Assembly: GCA_944376335.1 (NCBI GenBank)
Contig: CALWCH010000005.1
Location: forward strand, 35,543 to 99,542
DNA: 64,000 nucleotides
Direction of reading: 5' to 3'
Source: an uncultured Clostridia bacterium
GTDB taxonomy: Bacteria > Bacillota > Clostridia > Christensenellales > Borkfalkiaceae
Of this stretch, positions 23,993 to 32,135 are shown in pieces. Numbering within the stretch: position 1 is the stretch's first letter; the number at the start of each line of letters is the position of its first letter. The position numbers and the translations under genes were made by a program. The notes under the pieces were generated by a model, which worked only from the letters and a program-made list of their open reading frames with translations, did not search any database and was not told the DNA's origin.

Positions 23993-25663
23993 TTAACTGT
24001 TCTGTTCCGCCTTCCATGCGGCATACTGCTCCGCCTTATCCTCGACGATGCTGTCGATCCGGGCATTGTCGAGGGCATTGATGAATTCCTCATAGGTACT
24101 GCCGGGGCCCGTAAAGGTGCCGTCCGTGCCCTTGCTGCCCGCTCCGACGGCGAGCGTCAGGAAGTAGCGCGACATGACCTGTGCATTGATGTTTCGGATG
24201 GTCGTCGTATGCGAGCGGTCCGCCCAATAGATGAAGCCCCATGCAGGAGACTTGTGCGAAAGCGTTCTCTCCTCATAGTAGAGACTCTCTTTCTCCACGC
24301 GCTCCATATCTTCGATGATCTGTTCGGCATCCACGCCATATTGAACGAACGCATAGAGCATATCGTAATCGCCCCAGAAGCCGCCGATGACGTAGTTGTT
24401 GGTACGTGAGCCTTCGTACACTTCGGTGATATAGCCCCTCTCCTCATCGACGAATTCCCACTCCTCACCCTCGATGCCGTACATAATGAGATTGACGAGG
24501 TACTCATCGGAATAGAGGAGGTCGATGAACTGCATGGCCCTTGCGGGGCGCTTGCTCTTGGAGGGGATCATGAGCGACTGCATGGGGTTGGTGAGGTAGG
24601 AATACTCAACGGAGAGCGGAAGCATCACGAGGTCGAGATCGCCCTCGAGCGACGTCCCCTCCTTGTTCTTCATGCGGTCGGTCTCCCACTGATATTCGAG
24701 CTCGGGGCTCGTCTGCAGCACGACGCCCACGTAGCGCTCGGAATCGAACATATCGTTAAGGTTTTCACTCGTCGTCTCGGCGTCGGGATGGACGTAGCCC
24801 GCCGCGTTCCATTTCCCCATCCACTCGACGTATTCCTTATAGGCATCCGTCTTGTAGTAATTGACGACTTCGTTCCCCCACTCACCCGTTTCGGGGTCTA
24901 CCATGAGCGTTGCAAGAGGATAGCTCTCTGTTCCGAGCTTATCGTAAGGTACGAGCGCCGTCATGTAGTCCTGCCCGTTCATCGCCGAGCAGGGATACAC
25001 CGTCTGTCCCGCCGAGTTTGTGGGCATGACTTCGCGGATGGCGGCAAAGATGGTGTCGAGATCCTCGTAGCCGATCGGCTGGCCTTCGGTGTACTTGCCC
25101 TCTTGTGGGGTCTCGCTGTAGAGGCCTGCGCGCTCCAGAACATCCTTCCGCACCATGTACGAATAGCCGCCGAGCATATGGCTGGGAAACACCGAAACGC
25201 CGTAGATGTTCCCGTCCTCGCCATAGAGCGTGGTCTCGGGCCTTTCTGGAAGCACTTCGGAAAGATAGGGCGCGATCTCGGGCGTTAAGAGCGAATCGAG
25301 CTCCCGCGCCGAATGGTCGGTGATGAAGGACTCCGAGCCCGTGAATACGTTGATGATATCGATCTCCTGGTTGGTGATGAGCCAGTTCTGGTAGTCGGAC
25401 GTGCAGTTGAAGACGTTGGTCTGCTTGAACTGCACGCCGAAGCCGAGCTTCTCCTCAACGTATGCGGAGACGGCCGCCTCCACCTTCTTCGTCGAGGGCT
25501 GCATCGTGCCCGCATGCAGGAAGGAGAGGACGACGTCGCCCTCTTCCTTGGAAGGATCGGCGGTGCCGCCCGTCTTGCCCGTCTCGGTACAGGCCGCAAA
25601 GCCCACGAGAGAGGACGCCATCAACACTGCGGTGAGTGCCAAACAAAGGTTACGTTTTTTCAT
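23993..25663 (-). CDS. Extracellular oligosaccharide-binding lipoprotein, LipO/LplA-like
   Basis: A 556-residue lipoprotein, lipobox Cys25 (GFAAC). The ATG at 25663 is the one that yields a signal peptide (MKKRNLCLALTAVLM); GAGGTGTTAAG is a weak ribosome site. Long binding proteins of this branch accompany LplB/LplC permeases. Characteristic segments are VVLSFLHAGTMQPSTKKV, SDYQNWLITNQEIDIINVF and a C-terminal block with YFLTLAVGAGSKGTDGTFTG. It is the first gene of the rhamnosidase operon, transcribed from the promoter at 25725-25753 with an upstream regulon site. Confidence 0.9.
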   Translation of the reverse strand: MKKRNLCLALTAVLMASSLVGFAACTETGKTGGTADPSKEEGDVVLSFLHAGTMQPSTKKVEAAVSAYVEEKLGFGVQFKQTNVFNCTSDYQNWLITNQEIDIINVFTGSESFITDHSARELDSLLTPEIAPYLSEVLPERPETTLYGEDGNIYGVSVFPSHMLGGYSYMVRKDVLERAGLYSETPQEGKYTEGQPIGYEDLDTIFAAIREVMPTNSAGQTVYPCSAMNGQDYMTALVPYDKLGTESYPLATLMVDPETGEWGNEVVNYYKTDAYKEYVEWMGKWNAAGYVHPDAETTSENLNDMFDSERYVGVVLQTSPELEYQWETDRMKNKEGTSLEGDLDLVMLPLSVEYSYLTNPMQSLMIPSKSKRPARAMQFIDLLYSDEYLVNLIMYGIEGEEWEFVDEERGYITEVYEGSRTNNYVIGGFWGDYDMLYAFVQYGVDAEQIIEDMERVEKESLYYEERTLSHKSPAWGFIYWADRSHTTTIRNINAQVMSRYFLTLAVGAGSKGTDGTFTGPGSTYEEFINALDNARIDSIVEDKAEQYAAWKAEQNS

Positions 25664-25724
25664 CTTAACACCTCGTATCATATAGTCTGATGAAAGCCGC
25701 ACCCCGGCGGCCTTTTGTGGCCTC

Positions 25725-25753
25725 AATATAGCACACGCGCCCCTTAAAATCAA
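25725..25753 (-). promoter_or_regulatory. Promoter of the transporter-GH78 operon
   Basis: On the minus strand TTGATT and TATATT are 17 bases apart, about 60 bases before the binding-protein start codon. The regulon site at 25782-25806 begins 28 bp upstream of the -35 box. Confidence 0.75.
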
Positions 25754-25781
25754 GACAAAACCCCAAAATACCCCTTCGGAA

Positions 25782-25806
25782 GTGACAAAGCGCGAACGTT
25801 TGTGAC
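25782..25806 (-). promoter_or_regulatory. Regulon site A: inverted half-sites 28 bp upstream of the -35 box
   Basis: On the plus strand GTGACAAAGC, five bases, then CGTTTGTGAC. The right half is identical to both halves of site B at 28.5 kb; the left half matches at seven of ten positions. The gap to the -35 box of the minus-strand promoter is 28 bp. On the other side the tetR promoter -35 box is 31 bp away, so the same site could also affect the regulator gene. Confidence 0.7.
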
Positions 25807-25816
25807 GCAGTAAAAT

Positions 25817-25829
25817 GTGAAATTTTCAC
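25817..25829 (+). promoter_or_regulatory. Palindrome upstream of the tetR promoter
   Basis: GTGAAA and TTTCAC form a perfect inverted repeat around a single T, eight bases before the -35 box of the TetR-type gene. Size and position suit an autoregulatory operator, but no second copy was found. Confidence 0.4.
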
Positions 25830-25837
25830 TTCCTCCC

Positions 25838-25866
25838 TTGACGGGAAAAGGTTGTTGTGGTAAAAT
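25838..25866 (+). promoter_or_regulatory. Promoter of the TetR-type regulator
   Basis: TTGACG and TAAAAT are 17 bases apart on the plus strand. The start codon is 23 bases after the -10 box, with GGGGAG as ribosome site. Confidence 0.7.
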
Positions 25867-25888
25867 GGTTTTATTCGGGGAGAAAAGC

Positions 25889-26482
25889 ATGAACAGCAAC
25901 AATCAGGATCTGAAAAACATCACCAAGGAGAGCATCACCCAGTCGCTTTTAAGGCTGATGGAGACCAAGGAATACAAGGATATCTCCATCACCAACATCT
26001 GCGAGCTCGCGGGCGTCTCCCGCAATGCGTTTTACCGCAACTATCCCGCAAAGGATGCCATTCTGCGCCAGTACATGTATGAGATCACCGACGTGTGGCG
26101 GCGGCAGCTGCGTACGATCAAAAACCTCACCGCAAAGCAATATTTCACGACGATTTTCGCCGAAACGGGCAAGCAGAAGGAGCTTGTCCGCCTGCTGCAC
26201 AAGGCGCAGGTCGAGTATCTCCTCATCGATGTCATCTTCACCTTCTTCCGCAACTTTACGCTGCACACGAGCCAGGTCCACTACTATCAGTGTCACTTTG
26301 CGGGCAGTTTTCATGCCATGATCGTCCACTGGATCATGAACGAACAGCCCGAAACGCCCGAGGAACTCGGAAGCCTGATGTGCAAGTTCAACCACATCGC
26401 CCCCACGACGCGCATCAACCTGCCCGACCCCATCGCCATTGAAGACCTCATGACCATCAGCACCTTCACCTACCGCAACTGA
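25889..26482 (+). CDS. TetR/AcrR-family transcriptional regulator
   Basis: A 197-residue regulator. The ATG at 25889 follows CGGGGAGAAAAGC; an upstream in-frame ATG lies before the promoter and is rejected. The N-terminal HTH reads ITQSLLRLMETKEYKDISIT then NICELAGVSRNAFYRNYPAK, the standard TetR pattern. The C-terminal helical ligand domain is of the type seen in DhaS-like proteins, some of which are activators or co-regulators. It is divergent from the transporter-GH78 operon and lies beside regulon site A, making it the leading in-window candidate for the regulator of that site. The evidence is positional only. Confidence 0.88.
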   Translation: MNSNNQDLKNITKESITQSLLRLMETKEYKDISITNICELAGVSRNAFYRNYPAKDAILRQYMYEITDVWRRQLRTIKNLTAKQYFTTIFAETGKQKELVRLLHKAQVEYLLIDVIFTFFRNFTLHTSQVHYYQCHFAGSFHAMIVHWIMNEQPETPEELGSLMCKFNHIAPTTRINLPDPIAIEDLMTISTFTYRN

Positions 26483-26492
26483 AAGACAGCGA

Positions 26493-26518
26493 AAAGGCCC
26501 CGCAAAAGCGGAGCCTTT
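26493..26518 (+). terminator. Terminator of the TetR-type gene
   Basis: AAAGGCCCCGC and GCGGAGCCTTT pair with one mismatch and are followed by CTTCTT on the plus strand, 11 bases after the stop codon. Confidence 0.8.
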
Positions 26519-26524
26519 CTTCTT

Positions 26525-26583
26525 GCAGCAAAGTTATAAGAGGAATGAAGATAGGGGGAATTCAAGAGGAATAACTTTGTTGC
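26525..26583. repeat. Inverted repeat with internal direct repeats
   Basis: GCAGCAAAGTTAT (26525-26537) and ATAACTTTGTTGC (26571-26583) are inverted copies with one mismatch, and AAGAGGAAT occurs directly inside each inner edge. It fills the space between the convergent TetR and Big2-lipoprotein genes. It may be a long-loop 3' structure for the minus-strand gene, but no T tract follows. Confidence 0.55.
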
Positions 26584-26601
26584 CGCAAAGGATAAGCTTG
26601 T

Positions 26602-28407
26602 TTACCCGGCAGGCGTAAAGACGCTTTCCACGGGTTCGCCCGTCGTCCCGTCTGTCGTAACGATGGTGAAGGATGCGACGGTATTGCCGTCTGTTACCGC
26701 TTCATAGGAAGCAACGCCCGTGAAGAGGTTCCCGCCGTACAGCAGCGCGACCGCTGTGTTGAAGTACTGCACTTCCATTGCGCCGTCTGCGATGTTGTAG
26801 TAGCCGTAGGAAGAGAACAGCGTCAGGCCGAAAGCGGATGCCGTGAAGTAGAAGGTGCCGTCTGCCCCGAAGGCGAAGGAGGTCGTGATGCCGCTCGCCT
26901 CGCTCGAATAGGTGACGTCCTCTGCAAAGGCATTGCTGCCCGTGAGCACGCTCGCAGGGAAGGCGACGGTCACTTCGATCTCTTCGGTGATATCGTCCAC
27001 GGTGACGACGATGGTCGCCGTGCCGGGCTTTGCACCCGTGACGGAGGAGCCGCTCACGGTGACGACGCCCTCTTCCGAGCCCTCTTTGAGAGCGACGCCC
27101 ACGGTGAGCGCGGAGACAAGATCGGTCACGCCCTCTGCAGGGGAAAGCGTCGAGGTCGCATACAGGTCGAGCGAAGCGCCCGAGTTGAGCGCAAGCGTCT
27201 TCTTGCCGTCCTGTTCGACAACGGAAGGAGCAAAGGTGATGCTCTCCGTCTCGATATAGGGAATGTCAAAGCCGAACGCCGAATTGGCGACCTCTCTTGC
27301 GAGGTTGAACGTCGCCGAAACGGGAGCAGCTGCGCCCTCCCACGAGAAGGAAGCGGTGACGGTGACGCCGTTCTTGGTGTCCGTTTCGCTTTGAATGGTG
27401 ACGGACGACGCATCGCCGAAGGCGACGGTGCCCGACATCTGCCCTGCGGTATTCACAGTGCCCGAAACGGGAGCGAAGGTGAGGGCATTGTCCGCCGCCT
27501 CCCACGTCGTCTCGAAGGAGACGGGCGAGACGGAAGAACCTGCAGGAACAAAGCTCCCCACGGTGAACACCGCCTTGCCGTCAGACCAAAGCTGGATGCT
27601 GTCTGCAGCATTTGTGCCTGCAATGGTCGTCTGAATGTAGGCAACGGTGGTATCGATGCCGCCCTCCACCTTGGTGGAGCCTACGAGCTTCGCCGCTTCC
27701 TCCTTGGAAAAATCATAGGTGCCGAGCTCGAAGTCGCTCGTGCCGTTGTTGATATACAGGCGGAGCTGCAGCTGCTGGTTTTCAAACGTTGCATCAGCGA
27801 GCACGGGGAAGCTGAAGCCCATTGCCGTCACCTGGCCGCTGAATGCGGGCGCATTGTCGACGATCTGATAGCTCCCCGTATAGGGCTCGATGGCAAGCTC
27901 GGTGCTGCCCGATACCGCAACGCCCGTGAGTTCAACATCGCCGTACTCATACATGATGAGCGTGTTGGTGTTCGTGCCCACCGCCGCCGTCTTTTGGATG
28001 CCCTCGCCGCGCGCCGCGATGACGGAGATGCTGCAATATGCCTGATACAGCCCGTCGCCCTCTTCCGCCGTTGCGGTGATGGTGCACGCCTTGCCCGCCG
28101 CATCCTCTTTGGCGGTCACGAGGCCGTTTTCATCCACCGTGCAGGTATCGTCGAAATCAACTTCCCAGGTGACGTTCTTATTCGTTGCATTCTCTGGGGT
28201 GAAGATGACCTCGAGCTGTACACTCTCGCCGACTTCCAGCGAGATCTCATCCTCGGCAAACGAGATGCCCTGCAGCGCGACCGTATCGCCGCCCGGCGTC
28301 GGTTCGGGGGGCTGCTCGGGATCCGTGCATGCCGCAAATACGCCCGCGGAGAGCGCAAGCATTGCCGCCGCGGCAAGACTTACTAACCATTTTGACTTGT
28401 GTTTCAT
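26602..28407 (-). CDS. Lipoprotein with bacterial Ig-like (Big2-type) domains, function unknown
   Basis: A 601-residue lipoprotein, lipobox Cys27 (VFAAC), followed by a proline-rich linker. Residues about 43-130 are a clear Big2 domain (LQGISFAEDEISLEVGESVQ, ENATNKNVTWEV, GLVTAKEDAAGKACTITATA). The rest is beta-strand rich and low in charge, with another Ig-like stretch near 430-490 (GTATIVVTVDDITEEIEVTV). No catalytic motif is recognised, and a glycan-binding or adhesive role is only inferred. It is a single-gene unit with its own promoter (28465-28493) carrying the best copy of the regulon site, so it belongs to the glycan response despite its unknown function. Confidence 0.75.
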   Translation of the reverse strand: MKHKSKWLVSLAAAAMLALSAGVFAACTDPEQPPEPTPGGDTVALQGISFAEDEISLEVGESVQLEVIFTPENATNKNVTWEVDFDDTCTVDENGLVTAKEDAAGKACTITATAEEGDGLYQAYCSISVIAARGEGIQKTAAVGTNTNTLIMYEYGDVELTGVAVSGSTELAIEPYTGSYQIVDNAPAFSGQVTAMGFSFPVLADATFENQQLQLRLYINNGTSDFELGTYDFSKEEAAKLVGSTKVEGGIDTTVAYIQTTIAGTNAADSIQLWSDGKAVFTVGSFVPAGSSVSPVSFETTWEAADNALTFAPVSGTVNTAGQMSGTVAFGDASSVTIQSETDTKNGVTVTASFSWEGAAAPVSATFNLAREVANSAFGFDIPYIETESITFAPSVVEQDGKKTLALNSGASLDLYATSTLSPAEGVTDLVSALTVGVALKEGSEEGVVTVSGSSVTGAKPGTATIVVTVDDITEEIEVTVAFPASVLTGSNAFAEDVTYSSEASGITTSFAFGADGTFYFTASAFGLTLFSSYGYYNIADGAMEVQYFNTAVALLYGGNLFTGVASYEAVTDGNTVASFTIVTTDGTTGEPVESVFTPAG

Positions 28408-28464
28408 GTCTTTCTCCCTTAAATAATTTTTATATCGGAACGGGAGTCCCGCTCCTTTTGCCTC

Positions 28465-28493
28465 ATTTTACTTCAACTGTCCGCCCCTTTCAA
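28465..28493 (-). promoter_or_regulatory. Promoter of the Big2 lipoprotein gene
   Basis: On the minus strand TTGAAA and TAAAAT are 17 bases apart, with a leader of about 50 bases ending in AAGGGAGAAAGAC. The -35 box is 28 bp from regulon site B. Confidence 0.78.
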
Positions 28494-28521
28494 GGGCATT
28501 CCCGAAAATAGGCGCTCCGTG

Positions 28522-28546
28522 GTCACAAACGCAAACCGTTTGTGAC
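28522..28546 (-). promoter_or_regulatory. Regulon site B: perfect inverted repeat, 10-5-10
   Basis: GTCACAAACG, five bases (CAAAC), then CGTTTGTGAC. The arms are perfect inverted copies. It begins exactly 28 bp upstream of the -35 box at 28488-28493, and this copy defines the motif. Confidence 0.82.
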
Positions 28547-28550
28547 GCTT

Positions 28551-30689
28551 TTAATATCCGAAGTATTTTTTCACCATCTCGGTGTACTTGGCGCGGTAGA
28601 CATTGCCGCACTCGGCGTTCGTCGAACCCATATGGTCGCAGTTGGGGAACATGACGACGGTGTGCTCGATGCCCGCCTCGGTGAGCGCCGCCTCCATCTG
28701 AATGCCGTGCTCGCCCGAAATGAGCATGGGGTCGAGGCAGGCCTCCGCAAGGACGGTGGGGACCGCATCCCCCTTCTTGACAAAGGCGAGCGGCGAAATG
28801 CTGTCGATCTTTTCGTCGAACTCTTCCTTGGAATAGGAGGTAAAGTCGTATTCGTTGAGCGCGCTGCGCGGCAGTTCCCCCGCCATAATGGCAGTAAGCT
28901 GTTCCTCGAGGCGCTTGTACTCCGCGCTGTTGATATATTCTTCGTACTCGGGCGTGCCGGGCTGACGGTCTCCCACGCCCAGATCGAACAGTTTGGGGTC
29001 GTTGAGGGCGATGACCGCCACCTGCGGGCCGAGGGGCATGATCGTGCCGCTCGACCAGCAGTCGAGGTGGAAGCTCATGGGGCCGACCATCGAGAAGGTG
29101 CATACGACGGGGATGGGCGCTTCCTCTTCGTTGCCCATGTCGTAGGCGTACCACGCCGCAAGGTGCGAGCCCGAGGAATAGCCGTTGGTCGCACACTTGG
29201 TGATGTTCCAGCCGTACTCATCGGAGAGCTCCTTCACCTTCTGCATCGCCTGGTTTATCTCATTCTGAATGTCGAGGAAGGTGACGACATCGCCGTTGTC
29301 GTACTGCCGCCCGCCATAAGTGTGGTTGATGGCGACGGCAAAGTAGCCCTTGTCTGCCCAGTCACGGGCGCCCGCGAGCATGGACTCTTTCTCACCGCTC
29401 GTCCAGCTGCCGCCGTGGATGAGCAGGATGACGCCGTTTCCCTCCTCCTTCTGTGCCTTCCACTTGTCCTCGGCGGGGATATAGATGTCGAGCATCTCGC
29501 GCTTTTCGAGGATGGTGGGATCGGCCGCTTCGAGATCGTACTGGGAAGCATTGTCGTCGGTGCGTTCTGTGTAAGGAAGCATCGTTCTGTCGCCGTAGCG
29601 CACGTCCTTCATGAACGTGACCCCGCGGGAGGCGACGTAGTCGTCGCTGCTCATGAGGTCGGCGTCGAAGTCATAGCCGCCCGTCGCGGCGTTGGTCTCG
29701 TCCACCACGGCATACGGCATGACGGCAAACACGTTGTCCCGCCGCGAGACGACACCGGTTGAAGCATTGATGTAGAAATTCGCATCGGTACCGTCATCGA
29801 ACTTGGCGTTCATGCTGTACTCGTTGGTGCCTGCAAGGGGCGTGTCCGCAACGTCATAGGTCCCGAAACGGTAGTACTCCTTGCCGACAACGTACTCCTT
29901 GCCGAGCGTTTGATTGAAGTACTCGCAGCCGAGCTCAGTATAGTGGTTGGTAACGACGAAGGTATTGTCGCTTACGAAGGAGACGACGGAGGAGCGGTAG
30001 AGCTGCGAAATTTTGGTGACCGCGAGCATCTCCTCTTTGAGCGTCTCGTCTTCAAGGGCGAGGATCTTGTTGAGCTCCCCTTCCGTAAACACGGTGACGT
30101 CGCTGTAGCCGCTCTCGGGCTTTAAGACCTTGCTCTCGAGCACGATCTCGCCCGAAGAATAGCTCGCCTTGCCGCCGCCCAGCGCCTCAAGCATGATGTT
30201 GACGGCATATACCGATGCGTCATCGTCCCCCACCGCTGCAAGCAGCGCATTGGCGAGAAGCCCGTTGTAGCGGGGCGTTTCCGCACCCACTTCCTCCCCC
30301 TCGATCTCGAAGAGATTGAGATAGTCGGAAACGTCGGCATCCGCTGCATAAGGGGTCTCGAGCGTCGCCTGAATGTTCGTGCGGAAGGCCTGCGCTTTCT
30401 CATTGACAACACCCTTGTTCTCGGCAAGCGTCTTGGTGTTGTCGTACTCCGTCCCCGCGATGTCGTTGACGGCACTTTGCGCAAGCTGTTTCTGCTCCGC
30501 ACTCGTCCCCACGCCGTTGTAGCCGCGGGCGTAGACGGCAAGCTGCGTCCTGTACGCCTCAAACTCCTCCACGGCGGCAGGATCGACGGGCGTCTCTTCG
30601 GGCCCACCCTCTTTGCACGCCGTGAGCAGCGCCGAACATGCGCCCAAAGACAGTACTGCCGCAAGCGTTAAAGCTGCAAATCTCTTCAT
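28551..30689 (-). CDS. Surface lipoprotein with alpha/beta-hydrolase (esterase) domain
   Basis: About 712 residues; the second of two adjacent ATGs is preferred because GGAGG lies six bases upstream. The signal peptide ends at Cys25 (LTAC), with Cys18 (LGAC) as an alternative. The N-terminal 350 residues have no recognised family. The C-terminal half is an alpha/beta hydrolase close to carboxylesterase/acetyl-xylan-esterase types: oxyanion motif LIHGGSWTSG, nucleophile elbow GYSSGSHLA, and catalytic histidine in NCDHMGS. A surface esterase that removes acyl groups from glycans is the likely role; a lipid esterase cannot be excluded. It is a single-gene unit whose promoter carries regulon site D and a palindrome in the leader. 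Confidence 0.82.
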   Translation of the reverse strand: MKRFAALTLAAVLSLGACSALLTACKEGGPEETPVDPAAVEEFEAYRTQLAVYARGYNGVGTSAEQKQLAQSAVNDIAGTEYDNTKTLAENKGVVNEKAQAFRTNIQATLETPYAADADVSDYLNLFEIEGEEVGAETPRYNGLLANALLAAVGDDDASVYAVNIMLEALGGGKASYSSGEIVLESKVLKPESGYSDVTVFTEGELNKILALEDETLKEEMLAVTKISQLYRSSVVSFVSDNTFVVTNHYTELGCEYFNQTLGKEYVVGKEYYRFGTYDVADTPLAGTNEYSMNAKFDDGTDANFYINASTGVVSRRDNVFAVMPYAVVDETNAATGGYDFDADLMSSDDYVASRGVTFMKDVRYGDRTMLPYTERTDDNASQYDLEAADPTILEKREMLDIYIPAEDKWKAQKEEGNGVILLIHGGSWTSGEKESMLAGARDWADKGYFAVAINHTYGGRQYDNGDVVTFLDIQNEINQAMQKVKELSDEYGWNITKCATNGYSSGSHLAAWYAYDMGNEEEAPIPVVCTFSMVGPMSFHLDCWSSGTIMPLGPQVAVIALNDPKLFDLGVGDRQPGTPEYEEYINSAEYKRLEEQLTAIMAGELPRSALNEYDFTSYSKEEFDEKIDSISPLAFVKKGDAVPTVLAEACLDPMLISGEHGIQMEAALTEAGIEHTVVMFPNCDHMGSTNAECGNVYRAKYTEMVKKYFGY

Positions 30690-30711
30690 CATTTTCCTCC
30701 CAAATCGTTTT

Positions 30712-30725
30712 TTGTGACGTCACAA
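30712..30725 (-). promoter_or_regulatory. Palindrome in the 5' leader of the esterase lipoprotein gene
   Basis: TTGTGAC abuts GTCACAA to give a perfect 14-bp palindrome. It uses the same TTGTGAC core as the regulon site, but with the half-sites abutting and in the opposite relative orientation. It sits about 17-30 bases downstream of the predicted start point, so binding there could repress. Confidence 0.5.
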
Positions 30726-30748
30726 CTGTTACGTCTTGTATGGGCTTC

Positions 30749-30777
30749 ATTATAGGGGCGCGCGCGGACGATTGCAA
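30749..30777 (-). promoter_or_regulatory. Promoter of the esterase lipoprotein gene
   Basis: On the minus strand TTGCAA and a consensus TATAAT are 17 bases apart. Regulon site D starts 28 bp upstream of the -35 box. Confidence 0.8.
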
Positions 30778-30805
30778 GACCATTTTAAAAGAAAGCCGGC
30801 ATGTT

Positions 30806-30830
30806 GCCACAAACCGCCCGCCGTTGTGAC
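30806..30830 (-). promoter_or_regulatory. Regulon site D upstream of the esterase lipoprotein gene
   Basis: GCCACAAACC, five bases (GCCCG), then CCGTTGTGAC, flanked by a further GTTG/CAAC pairing. Same 10-5-10 layout and same 28-bp distance to the -35 box as sites A and B. Confidence 0.75.
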
Positions 30831-30852
30831 GGCAACGTGCAAAAAAGCGGCA

Positions 30853-30878
30853 AAAAAGGAGCCCCTCGGCTCCTTTTT
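30853..30878 (-). terminator. Terminator of the large GH operon
   Basis: AAAAAGGAGCC pairs perfectly with GGCTCCTTTTT over four bases, just after the GH39 stop; on the minus strand it ends in a T tract. Confidence 0.9.
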
Positions 30879-30896
30879 CGGTGATACGGGTGAACT

Positions 30897-32135
30897 TTAT
30901 TTCAGCTCTATCAAAACAATATCGTTGGTGCGGAGGCACACGCGCACCGTGCTCTCACCGCCATCAGGCCGCACGGGGCAGGGCTCCCGCGAAAGAGCAG
31001 TCCTCTCGCGGATGGCCTCCGCCTGTGCGGGGGTGAGAAGGTCGGGCTTCCCCATCGCCTCCCACTCCGCCTTGGGGTTGCAGTGCATATCGTCAATGCG
31101 ATACATCGCCGCCTCGGTAAAGGCCCCCTTCAGCCGCACTTCCGCCTCGAACGCCTCGTCCTTCCTTGCATCAAAGTCCTGTGCATACAGGAGAAGCTGC
31201 ACCTTTTCCCCGTCCGTGAAGGCGGCGAGCTCGACTTCCTCATCGGTGACGGGAAGGATCAGGCGTGCAGGACAGAGCTTGGACAAGAGCTCGAACGCGC
31301 GGAAGTTGGGCTTGGGGATGCCGTCGCTCGAGAGGATGCCGAACGCCCCGTGAAAGGGCTTGCCGAGGTCGAACATCTCCTCGAATACATCCGAACAGCA
31401 CCAGAACAGATAGCCCTCGGCGATGTCGTCCGCGTCCATCACGCTCTTTACGACGAACGCCGCCGAGTACTTCTCATCGTGGACGGGCGCCGCGAAGACG
31501 GAGGTCGAATTCCACTCGGTGATGAAGAGGGGCAGCTCTCCCGCCGCCTCGCGCGCAGCCTCGTCCAACTTGCGGAAGGCGCCCTTCTTCCATGCGGCGC
31601 TCTCCGCGGGGTCGTAGAAGAGGGCGGTCATCGCCTCGCCGAGGGGCACGCCCTTCTCGGCGCACTCCTTGGCGATTTGGCCGAGACGGCCTGCAGGGCG
31701 CGCGGAGAGCAAGTTCCCGAACGCATCCCCGGGGTAGTGATGGGTGGAGAGGAAGTCGAGCGGCACCTCATTCTGCGTGCAGAACGTCCTGAACTCCTTT
31801 AACCATTTGCAGGCGCTCGTTGCGGGACCGCCCACGCGGAGGGCGGGATCCTCCGCCTTGATCGCGCGCGCCGTCGCCTCGTAGAGGCGGAAATAGTCGG
31901 GCATCTCCGAAGCGGAAAAGACGCCTAAGTCGGGCTCGTTCCACACCTCGAAGTACCAGCTCTCCACCTCCTCCCTGCCATATCTTTCAAGCAGAAAGCG
32001 GATGAACGCGCGGATAAATTCCGCCCACGCCCCCAAGTCCTTGGGCATGGTGATGTTGGCGTTGTAGGCAAGGCCGGTTTCCCTGCCGCTTGCAAGTGCC
32101 GAGGGCATGAAGGAGAGCTCCACGAAGGGCTTCAT
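30897..32135 (-). CDS. GH39 beta-xylosidase-like enzyme, 3' fragment of a frameshifted gene
   Basis: 412 codons containing most of the (beta/alpha)8 barrel. The acid/base glutamate is in YFEVWNEPDLGVF and the nucleophile glutamate in LFITEWNSTS, both diagnostic of GH39; PLDFLSTHHYP lies between, and a C-terminal beta-sandwich follows. The apparent start, MKPFVELSFMPSALASG, is internal in normal GH39 proteins and continues directly from the end of the 32132-32446 frame. Restoring one base (reading LLALGMKPFVEL) joins the two into about 516 residues, the usual GH39 length. As written, neither piece makes a complete barrel. No signal peptide; last gene of the operon. Confidence 0.85.
   Translation of the reverse strand: MKPFVELSFMPSALASGRETGLAYNANITMPKDLGAWAEFIRAFIRFLLERYGREEVESWYFEVWNEPDLGVFSASEMPDYFRLYEATARAIKAEDPALRVGGPATSACKWLKEFRTFCTQNEVPLDFLSTHHYPGDAFGNLLSARPAGRLGQIAKECAEKGVPLGEAMTALFYDPAESAAWKKGAFRKLDEAAREAAGELPLFITEWNSTSVFAAPVHDEKYSAAFVVKSVMDADDIAEGYLFWCCSDVFEEMFDLGKPFHGAFGILSSDGIPKPNFRAFELLSKLCPARLILPVTDEEVELAAFTDGEKVQLLLYAQDFDARKDEAFEAEVRLKGAFTEAAMYRIDDMHCNPKAEWEAMGKPDLLTPAQAEAIRERTALSREPCPVRPDGGESTVRVCLRTNDIVLIELK

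Noticed and set aside
28522-28546. CRP/FNR-type site
   Set aside because: CRP sites read TGTGA then TCACA; here the order is TCACA then TGTGA with wider spacing, so the geometry differs.
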